A stretch of DNA of 7,049 nt from JBBIWA01 sp037439425. Its GTDB lineage: Bacteria; Acidobacteriota; Blastocatellia; RBC074. A program made the translations under genes and the position numbers. Positions 1 through 5,796 of the stretch are shown here, in pieces. The stretch's first letter is position 1. Each line of letters starts with the position of its first letter. Where the stretch lies: positions 1-7,049 of the forward strand of contig JBBIWA010000127.1 in the NCBI GenBank assembly GCA_037439425.1, given 5' to 3'. The notes under the pieces are model-generated. The model was given only the letters and a program-made list of their open reading frames with translations. It searched no databases and was not told where the DNA came from.

Positions 1-2045
1 AGATTGAGTTTCTGGGGCGAGTGGATCATCAGGTGAAGATTCGAGGTTTTCGGATCGAGCTGGAAGAGATCGAAGTAGTCCTCGGGCGGCATCCCTGTGT
101 GCGGCAGGCAGTTGTTGTGGCGCGCGAGGAAGAAGGTGGGCGTAAGCGGCTGGTCGCTTATGTGGTTGGTAAGGGAGGTCAAGCTCCTGCTGCGAACGAG
201 TTGCAAAGCTATCTGAAAGAGATGCTGCCCGATTATATGGTTCCCTCGGCGTTTGTGACGCTGGAAGCGCTGCCGCTGACGCCCAATGGCAAGGTGGATC
301 GTAAGGCGCTTCCTGAACTGGAGCAAGCGAGGAGTGAACAAGAAAGAGTTTATGTTGCGCCGCGCACGCCGGTAGAAGAGAAGCTGGCCGAGATCTGGGC
401 GCAGGTGCTGGGAGTTAAGAAGGTAGGGGTGCACGACAACTTCTTTACGACGCTGGGCGGTGATTCGATCTTGAGCATTCAAATCATTGCCCGGGCCAAT
501 CAAGCAGGTCTCAGGCTCGTGCCCAAACAGATCTTCGAGTATCAGACGATCGCTGAGCTGGCAGCAGTGGCAAGCAGCGCCGCGGTCATTGAAGCTGAGC
601 AGGGAGTGGTGACGGGTGAAGTGCCGCTCGTGCCAATTCAGCGCTGGTTCTTTGAGCAGCAGTTTGCCGATCCTCACCACTGGAATCAGGCCGTCTTGCT
701 TGAAGTGTGGCAATCGCTTGATCCGGCGCTGTTGGAGCAACTGGTGCGGAAACTGCTGGAACATCACGATGCGCTCCGGCTGCGCTTCATTCGGGAAGAG
801 ACTGGCTGGCGGCAATTCAACGCTGATCTGGATGAGGAGACGCCTTTCTCGTGTCTGAACTTCTCAGCTCTCTCGGAGCAGGAGGCGGCTATCCGGACAG
901 CAGTGGCAGAGCTGCAAGCTAGTTTGAATTTGGCGGAAGGGCCGCTGGTGCGAGTGGCCTACTTTGACCTCGGCGAGCAAAAGCCGGGTCGCTTATTGAT
1001 AGTGATCCACCATCTGGCGGTGGACGGCGTTTCGTGGCGGGTGTTATTGGAGGACTTGCAGACCGGTTATCAGCAGTTGAGTCAGGGCCACGAAGTAATG
1101 CTTCCTGCCAAGACGACCTCGTTCAAGCAGTGGGCCGAGAAGCTCACAGAGTACGCGCAATCAGGCGCCCTGCGGTCAGAGTTGAGCTACTGGTTGGATG
1201 AGTCTCGGCAGCGAGTCCGCCCGCTGCCGGTAGATTTTCCTGGCGGGATTAACAGCGTCAGCTCCTCCCGCAGCGTGACGGTGTCGCTCAGTCCAGAGGA
1301 GACAGAAGCTCTCTTGCGCCAGGTGCCGGAAGCCTATCACACTCAGATCAACGATGTGCTGCTGACTGCGCTGGCGCAGGCCTTTTCCCGATGGACGGGC
1401 GCGCGCACGCTGCTGGTAGAGCTGGAAGGGCATGGCCGGGAAGAGATTATCGAAGGTGCCGATGTGTGGCGAACCGTAGGTTGGTTCACAACTCACTTCC
1501 CGGCGCTTTTGGACCTGGGCAGTGCAATCAATCCGGGAGATGCCTTGAAGGCGATCAAAGAGCAGCTCCGCGCCATTCCGAACCGCGGAATCGGTTATGG
1601 CCTGCTGCGCTACCAGAGTGGGGATAGTGAAAGACAGGAGCAACTGCGCGCGCTGCCTCAAGCGGAAGTGAGTTTCAACTACTTCGGTCAGTTCGATCAG
1701 GTGTTGCCGCAGTCTCCCTTCAGACCGGCCAGAGAGTCAGTAGGCCCGCTTCACAGCCCGCGAGGACATCGCAGCCATCTCCTCTACTTCAGCGGAAGCG
1801 TCATCGGCGGCCAGTTACAACTGAGTTGCATCTACAGCGAGAATCTTTATCGCCGCGCCACAATAGAAGGGTTAACGCAGAAGGTGGTGGAGGAGCTGCG
1901 AGCGATTATCGCTCACTGCCAGTCGGCCGAGGTGAGCCTTTATACGCCCTCGGACTTCGCGCTGGCAGGATTGGATGAAGAGAAACTGGGCGTGATCTCC
2001 AGCCTGCTTGATGAAGTGGATGAAATCGAAGAAGAGGTTTCGTGA
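1..2045 (+). CDS. Nonribosomal peptide synthetase, C-terminal part (A-domain end, carrier, epimerization domain); 5' partial
   Basis: This is the 3' end of an NRPS gene that enters from the left edge; the first complete codon is at base 3. A GTG at 21 is not the start, because the frame is open upstream and the codons before it (…LGR) belong to the A8 core motif. Counting that GTG codon as residue 1, the domains are as follows. The A-domain C-terminal subdomain runs to about 100, with A8 (QVKIRGFRIELEEIE), A9 (LPDYMVPS, 69-76) and A10 (NGKVDR) with catalytic Lys91. A carrier (T) domain spans about 112-185, with the phosphopantetheine Ser149 in LGGDSI. An epimerization domain runs from about 200 to 645, with PIQRWFFEQ, HHLAVDGVSWR (His330/His331), EGHGRE (Glu469), TVGWFT, GYGLLRY and FNYFGQFD, so its catalytic His and Glu are present. 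The A-domain specificity residues lie outside the window, so the amino acid is unknown; the E domain implies a D residue. The protein ends in a very acidic tail (LLDEVDEIEEEVS) that could dock with the next protein. The stop overlaps the next start by 4 bases. Confidence 0.97.
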   Translation, partial: IEFLGRVDHQVKIRGFRIELEEIEVVLGRHPCVRQAVVVAREEEGGRKRLVAYVVGKGGQAPAANELQSYLKEMLPDYMVPSAFVTLEALPLTPNGKVDRKALPELEQARSEQERVYVAPRTPVEEKLAEIWAQVLGVKKVGVHDNFFTTLGGDSILSIQIIARANQAGLRLVPKQIFEYQTIAELAAVASSAAVIEAEQGVVTGEVPLVPIQRWFFEQQFADPHHWNQAVLLEVWQSLDPALLEQLVRKLLEHHDALRLRFIREETGWRQFNADLDEETPFSCLNFSALSEQEAAIRTAVAELQASLNLAEGPLVRVAYFDLGEQKPGRLLIVIHHLAVDGVSWRVLLEDLQTGYQQLSQGHEVMLPAKTTSFKQWAEKLTEYAQSGALRSELSYWLDESRQRVRPLPVDFPGGINSVSSSRSVTVSLSPEETEALLRQVPEAYHTQINDVLLTALAQAFSRWTGARTLLVELEGHGREEIIEGADVWRTVGWFTTHFPALLDLGSAINPGDALKAIKEQLRAIPNRGIGYGLLRYQSGDSERQEQLRALPQAEVSFNYFGQFDQVLPQSPFRPARESVGPLHSPRGHRSHLLYFSGSVIGGQLQLSCIYSENLYRRATIEGLTQKVVEELRAIIAHCQSAEVSLYTPSDFALAGLDEEKLGVISSLLDEVDEIEEEVS
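2033..2037 (+). promoter_or_regulatory. Candidate ribosome binding site for the C-TauD gene
   Basis: AGAGG lies inside the 3' end of the upstream NRPS, 4 bases before the GTG at 2042 and 10 bases before the ATG at 2048. It does not settle which start is used. The stop/start overlap favours GTG with re-initiation by ribosomes finishing the upstream gene. The purine-rich coding sequence around it makes chance occurrence possible. Confidence 0.35.
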
Positions 2046-4477
2046 GGATGAAAAACGTTGAGGATATTTATCCCCTTTCGCCCTTGCAGCAGGGCATGCT
2101 TTTTCACGCGCTTTATGCTCCTGCGGGCGGCCTGTATCTGGAGCAGAAGATCTGCACGCTCGAGGGAGAGCTGAACGTGACGGCCTTCGAGCGAGCCTGG
2201 CAGCGCGTTCTGGAGCGACATCCGGCTTTGCGCACCGCCTTTGTGTGGCAAGGGCTGGAAGAACCAATGCAGGTGGTGCGCCAAAAAGTCAAACTGCCTT
2301 TGAAAGAGGAAGACTGGCGTGGGCTGCCAGCCGAGCAGCAGCGAGCGCGCCTGGCGGCTTTTTTGCAGGCAGACCGCGCGCAAGGTGTGGAGCCCTCCAA
2401 AGCGCCATTGATGCGCCTGGCGCTGTTTCGGCTCTCCGATGACGCTTATCAGTTCGTCTGGACTCATCACCATATTCTGCTGGATGGCTGGTCATTGCCT
2501 TTGATCTTCAAAGAAGTCTTCGCCTTTTACGAAGCCTTTTGCCGGGGCCAGGATGTGCAATTGGAAAGGAGCCGCCCCTTTCGCGACTATATCGCCTGGC
2601 TGCGTAAGCAAGACCTGTCGCAGGCCGAATCCTTCTGGCGCAAAGAGCTGAAGGGTTTCACCGAACCCACACTGCTCTGGGTGAAGCGAAAAGAGAGTGG
2701 CTCTGGCCGGGAGGAGATCTACGGTGAAGGGCATCTAGGGTTCTCGGAGCAAGAGACTGCGGCTTTGCAAGCTCTAGCACGGCAGCATCAACTCACCGTA
2801 AATACTCTCGTGCAGGGAGCGTGGGGGTTGCTGCTTGGCCACTATAGCGGGAAGAAAGACGTCCTCTTTGGCGCGACGGTCTCTGGCCGCCCGGCTGATC
2901 TGCCTGGGGTGGAGACGATGGTGGGGTTATTTATCAATACGCTGCCGGTGCGAGTGCAGATAGAGGCTTCAGCGCCGCTGCTTGACTGGCTCAAGGAGTT
3001 GCAAGCGCGGCAGGTGGAAATGCGCCAGTACGAGTATAGCCCCCTGACGCAGATTCAGGGTTGGAGTGAGGTGCCGCGAGGGCGTCCTTTGTTTGATCAT
3101 ATCCTGGTCTACGAGAATTATCCGGTCAAGATCTCTTCGCAAGAGCTCAATCTTTCGCCGGGGCAAAAGCCAAGCCTCGAGATCCGAAATTTCCACGCTC
3201 AAGAGAGAGGGAACTATCTTCTGGTCGTCAAAGCGGCGCTGGGGACAAGATTGTCACTAAGCACGCTGCACGACAGAGACGCCTTTGACGACGCTGCCAT
3301 CGCGCGCCTACTCGCGCATCTGAAGATACTCCTTAAGAGCATGACTGACAGGAGCACAGCTCGACTGGGCGAGCTTGAGGAGGTCATCGCTGAAGCTGAA
3401 AGGAGAGAGCGGCTTATGGAACAGAAGAAACGCAAGGAGCTGAATTTCGCCAATTTCATGAATGTCAAACCCAGGGCGGTCAACCTGTCGCAGGTGGAGC
3501 TGGTCAAGAGGACTTACTTGCAGCCCGAACAGACTTTTCCGCTGGTGATCCAGCCGGCCGTGGAGGATGTGGATCTGGCAGATTGGGCCAGAGGCAATCG
3601 GGACTTCATTGAGGCGGAGCTACTCAAACATGGAGCTATCCTCTTCCGCGGCTTCGGCCTGGACTCGGTCGCCGCGTTTGAAAACTTCGCTGCCGCGATT
3701 CGCCCGGACCTGTATGGCAAATATAACGATTTGCCGCGGGAAAGCGGACGAGTCTACAAATCGACCCCCTATCCTGAAGACAAGACCATTTTGTTTCACA
3801 ACGAGAGTTCGCATATGCACCGCTGGCCGATGAAGCAGTGGTTTTATTGTGTGAAAGCGGCGCAGCAAGGCGGCGAGACGCCGATTGTGGACTGCCGGAA
3901 AATTTATCAGCGCCTCGATCCTGAGATCGTGGAGACCTTCAAAGAGAAAAAGCTGAAGTATGTCCGCAACTTCATTGAAGGGCTTGACGTGAGCTGGCAG
4001 GACTTCTTCCACACGACGGAGAAGGCAGCAGTCGAGCAGTATTGCCGGGCTAACTCCATTGAATTTGAATGGGTGAGGTCCAACCACCTGCGCATCCATC
4101 AGATCAGCCCCGGTGTCGCCCGGCATCCCAAAACCGGCGAGATGGTCTTCTTCAATCAAGTTCAGTTACACCACGTCTATTTCCTCGATCCCGAACTACG
4201 GCAATCGCTCGAAGCTTTGTTCAAGCCGGAGGACTATCCGCGTAATGTCTACTACGGGGATGGCACACCGATTGAGGATTCGGTGATGGAAGAGATTCTG
4301 CGCCTCTATTGGGAGAACTCTGTGAGCTTCCCCTGGCAGGCAGGTGATGTGCTGATGGTAGACAATATGCTGACGGCGCACGCGCGCAATCCTTTCCGGG
4401 GAGAGCGAAAGATCACGGTGGCAATGGCCGAGATCATGACGATTGAAGAGTTGAATCGAGCAACACTTAATTATTGA
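2042..4477 (+). CDS. Condensation domain fused to a TauD/SyrP-like Fe(II)/2-oxoglutarate dioxygenase
   Basis: This gene encodes an 811-residue two-domain protein. Residues about 5-440 form an NRPS condensation domain with DIYPLSPLQQGMLFH at the N-terminus, HHILLDGWS (His143, His144, Asp148), GATVSGRP and VGLFINTLPVRV. The opening resembles C domains that follow an E domain and accept a D-configured donor. After a charged helical linker (about 440-470), residues about 475-805 match the TauD/TfdA family, closest in pattern to SyrP-type hydroxylases that act on carrier-bound residues: KHGAILFRGFG, the iron ligands HNE (His586, Glu588) and distal His780 in DNMLTAHARNPFRGERKI, with Arg786 or Arg789 as the likely 2-oxoglutarate binder. 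There is no A, T or thioesterase domain, so it must work on carriers of other proteins. The dioxygenase sits where an A domain would normally begin. GTG at 2042 overlaps the upstream stop (GTGA), suggesting translational coupling; an in-frame ATG at 2048 is the alternative start, and an AGAGG at 2033-2037 could serve either. The hydroxylation substrate is unknown. Confidence 0.93.
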   Translation: MRMKNVEDIYPLSPLQQGMLFHALYAPAGGLYLEQKICTLEGELNVTAFERAWQRVLERHPALRTAFVWQGLEEPMQVVRQKVKLPLKEEDWRGLPAEQQRARLAAFLQADRAQGVEPSKAPLMRLALFRLSDDAYQFVWTHHHILLDGWSLPLIFKEVFAFYEAFCRGQDVQLERSRPFRDYIAWLRKQDLSQAESFWRKELKGFTEPTLLWVKRKESGSGREEIYGEGHLGFSEQETAALQALARQHQLTVNTLVQGAWGLLLGHYSGKKDVLFGATVSGRPADLPGVETMVGLFINTLPVRVQIEASAPLLDWLKELQARQVEMRQYEYSPLTQIQGWSEVPRGRPLFDHILVYENYPVKISSQELNLSPGQKPSLEIRNFHAQERGNYLLVVKAALGTRLSLSTLHDRDAFDDAAIARLLAHLKILLKSMTDRSTARLGELEEVIAEAERRERLMEQKKRKELNFANFMNVKPRAVNLSQVELVKRTYLQPEQTFPLVIQPAVEDVDLADWARGNRDFIEAELLKHGAILFRGFGLDSVAAFENFAAAIRPDLYGKYNDLPRESGRVYKSTPYPEDKTILFHNESSHMHRWPMKQWFYCVKAAQQGGETPIVDCRKIYQRLDPEIVETFKEKKLKYVRNFIEGLDVSWQDFFHTTEKAAVEQYCRANSIEFEWVRSNHLRIHQISPGVARHPKTGEMVFFNQVQLHHVYFLDPELRQSLEALFKPEDYPRNVYYGDGTPIEDSVMEEILRLYWENSVSFPWQAGDVLMVDNMLTAHARNPFRGERKITVAMAEIMTIEELNRATLNY

Positions 4478-4538
4478 GCTGGGCAAAGAGATTCGATACT
4501 AATGGCTCGACACTTTTGCTCTTTTGGGCCGAGCTTGG

Positions 4539-4560
4539 CTTCTCTAGCATCCCAGAGAAG
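4539..4560 (+). repeat. Small inverted repeat (hairpin) in the spacer after the C-TauD gene
   Basis: CTTCTCT at 4539-4545 and AGAGAAG at 4554-4560 are perfect 7-base complements around an 8-base loop. The bases that follow (GTGTCTCCCT) are not a T-run, so this is not a convincing intrinsic terminator. It lies 61 bases after the stop of the C-TauD gene and 75 bases before the KAS III start. It could be a weak pause or RNA-processing site, or chance. The rest of the 4478-4635 spacer shows no clear promoter or open frame. Confidence 0.3.
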
Positions 4561-4624
4561 GTGTCTCCCTGCTACGCCGCCCATTCGGCAACCATAAACG
4601 CTGCCAGATAGCAGCTGAAGCGAA

Positions 4625-4630
4625 AGAGAG
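4625..4630 (+). promoter_or_regulatory. Ribosome binding site that favours ATG 4636 for the KAS III gene
   Basis: The purine run AGAGAG ends 5 bases before ATG 4636, a normal spacing. The in-frame GTG at 4630 overlaps this run and would have a poorly placed site, so ATG 4636 is preferred; the difference is two residues. Confidence 0.5.
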
Positions 4631-4635
4631 TGACT

Positions 4636-5631
4636 ATGTCTCACCCCACGCGAACCAAAATTTTAGCTCTCGGACATTACGTGCCTCCGCGCGTAGTGAC
4701 GAACGAAGAGTTGGGTGCCCTCCTGGGGATGTCAGATGCCGAGATCAGAAAGCGGACTGGCATCAGCCAGCGCCGTTATGTCGAGCCAGGTGTCGGTTGC
4801 TCGGACCTAGCCCTGTGTGCTGTTCACAACGCGCTTGAACGGAGCGGCTTGGCGCGGGAGGAGATAGACTGCATCATCTTTGCTACTTTGAGTGCTGACC
4901 ATTTCTTTCCTGGCAGCGGTTGTTTCCTTCAAGAGAAACTGGGTTTGCCAGGGATCCCGGCGCTTGATGTGCGCAACCAGTGTTCCGGATTTTTGTATGG
5001 GCTGGTGATTGCCGATCATTTCGTTCGTCTCGGCACCTACCGGCGCGTGCTGGTCGTCGGCGCTGAGGTGCAGTCTTTTGGTCTTAACTTTTCGTCTGAA
5101 GCGAGGGAAGTGAGTATTATCTTCGGTGATGGGGCGGGCTGCGCAATTTTGGGCCCGTCCCAGGATGGCTCCGGGATTCTGGCCTCACGCCTGCATGCCG
5201 ATGGTCGTCACGCTCGCGAGTTGTGGCTTGAGGTGCCATCCAGCGGTAAGAGACTCGAGCACGAGGACCTCGACCGTGGCGCTCACTATCCGCGCATGAA
5301 CGGCAGTTCCGTCTTTCGACACGCGGTCAGGCGTCTTTCAGAGGCTGTCTTTGAAACCCTGGCAGAAGCGAAATGCAACCTAAATGACATCTCGCTTTTC
5401 GCCTTCCACCAGGCCAATCTCCGGATTATTGAGGCCGTGACAGAAAGGCTCGGCGTCCCCTCTGGAAAGGTCGTCAATAACATTCAGAAATACGGCAACA
5501 CGACCGCTGCTTCCATCCCGCTCCTTCTTTCCGAAGCTGAGCAAGAAGGAAAACTCCGGCGTGGAGACCTGGTGATGCTGGCTGCTTTCGGGTCTGGATT
5601 TACCTGGGCTTCAACTCTGATTTGTTATTGA
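4636..5631 (+). CDS. Beta-ketoacyl-ACP synthase III (FabH-like), cluster-associated
   Basis: This is a 331-residue protein of the thiolase-fold KAS III family, whose usual length is about 310-350 residues. The full catalytic triad is visible: Cys116 in DVRNQCSGF, His258 in FHQANLRI and Asn288 in YGNTTAASIPL. The family's GDGAGCAIL (164-172) and the MNGSSVFRHAV stretch (221-231) are also present. KAS III enzymes condense an acyl-CoA (or other acyl thioester) with malonyl-ACP. Relatives in secondary metabolism can instead transfer acyl groups to make esters or amides, but those often replace the Asn; its retention here points to true C-C condensation, which is inference. It sits alone between two NRPS genes on the same strand, with no acyl carrier protein or other FabB/F-type genes in the window. 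A pathway role, such as making an acyl starter or side chain, is therefore more likely than primary fatty acid synthesis. ATG 4636 is chosen over GTG 4630 on ribosome-binding-site spacing. Confidence 0.93.
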   Translation: MSHPTRTKILALGHYVPPRVVTNEELGALLGMSDAEIRKRTGISQRRYVEPGVGCSDLALCAVHNALERSGLAREEIDCIIFATLSADHFFPGSGCFLQEKLGLPGIPALDVRNQCSGFLYGLVIADHFVRLGTYRRVLVVGAEVQSFGLNFSSEAREVSIIFGDGAGCAILGPSQDGSGILASRLHADGRHARELWLEVPSSGKRLEHEDLDRGAHYPRMNGSSVFRHAVRRLSEAVFETLAEAKCNLNDISLFAFHQANLRIIEAVTERLGVPSGKVVNNIQKYGNTTAASIPLLLSEAEQEGKLRRGDLVMLAAFGSGFTWASTLICY

Positions 5632-5652
5632 TTGGTCATTATCTTCTTTGAT

Positions 5653-5670
5653 CCCACACTGAACAGTGGG
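5653..5670 (+). repeat. Small hairpin just after the KAS III stop
   Basis: CACT (5657-5660) and AGTG (5665-5668) pair around a GAAC loop. The stem can be extended by CC (5653-5654) with GG (5669-5670) if a two-base bulge is allowed. It begins about 20 bases after the KAS III stop. No T-run follows, because the sequence goes straight into the GC-rich block, so a classical terminator is not supported, although a structured 3' end is possible. Confidence 0.3.
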
Positions 5671-5753
5671 CCGCCGGAGCTAGCGGCGGGAGTGCGAAGG
5701 CCGCCGCAGGGCTGCAGCCGTGAGGGGCGGCGCTCTTTGGCCTACTGCGGCGG
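5671..5753. repeat. GC-rich palindromic block in the spacer before the last NRPS gene
   Basis: Bases 5671-5750 contain 61 G or C in 80 (about 76%), clearly above the flanking genes. Three nested symmetries are visible. CCGCCG (5671-5676) and CGGCGG (5684-5689) form a hairpin with a 7-base loop. CCGCCGCAG (5701-5709) and CTGCGGCGG (5745-5753) form a perfect 9-base inverted repeat. Between those arms, GGCTGCAGCC (5710-5719) is a perfect 10-base palindrome. The CCGCCG and CGGCGG arms recur, so alternative pairings are possible. It could be a REP-like dispersed element, a structured leader or processing site for the downstream NRPS mRNA, or a terminator without a U-tract. No start codon plus frame of any length was seen in it. 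The symmetries are certain; the function is not known. Confidence 0.55.
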
Positions 5754-5783
5754 TTAAGATGCTGATTGTTGGGAGTCCGCTAT

Positions 5784-5787
5784 GGAG
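5784..5787 (+). promoter_or_regulatory. Ribosome binding site for the last NRPS gene
   Basis: GGAG ends 9 bases before ATG 5797, a workable Shine-Dalgarno spacing. It sits inside a four-codon open frame (ATG 5782, stop TAG 5794-5796) that is in frame with, and directly abuts, the ATG at 5797. The TAG excludes any start further upstream in this frame. Confidence 0.6.
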
Positions 5788-5796
5788 AAAAGATAG

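Noticed and set aside
21..23. GTG at 21 as the true start of the first gene
   Set aside because: The frame is open to the left edge and the residues just before it belong to the A8 motif of an A domain, so the gene clearly starts outside the window.
1176..1661. 161-codon open frame on the - strand
   Set aside because: It is antisense to the E domain, with low-complexity Arg/Gln-rich composition expected of a shadow frame.
1940..2473. 177-codon open frame on the - strand (and a 131-codon one at 1872-2267)
   Set aside because: Both are antisense to the E-domain end and C-domain start, which have clear family motifs. They have no ribosome binding site or domain signal of their own.
3620..4159. 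179-codon open frame on the - strand
   Set aside because: It lies wholly inside the TauD-coding region, its translation shows no recognisable domain, and the + frame carries conserved catalytic motifs.
4539..4560. Intrinsic terminator after the C-TauD gene
   Set aside because: The 7-base stem is real, but no T-run follows on the + strand, so it is listed only as an inverted repeat.
5632..5796. Sigma-70 promoter for the last NRPS gene
   Set aside because: No -35/-10 pair with acceptable spacing could be found by eye; AT-rich stretches at 5632-5652 and 5754-5770 do not form a convincing pair.
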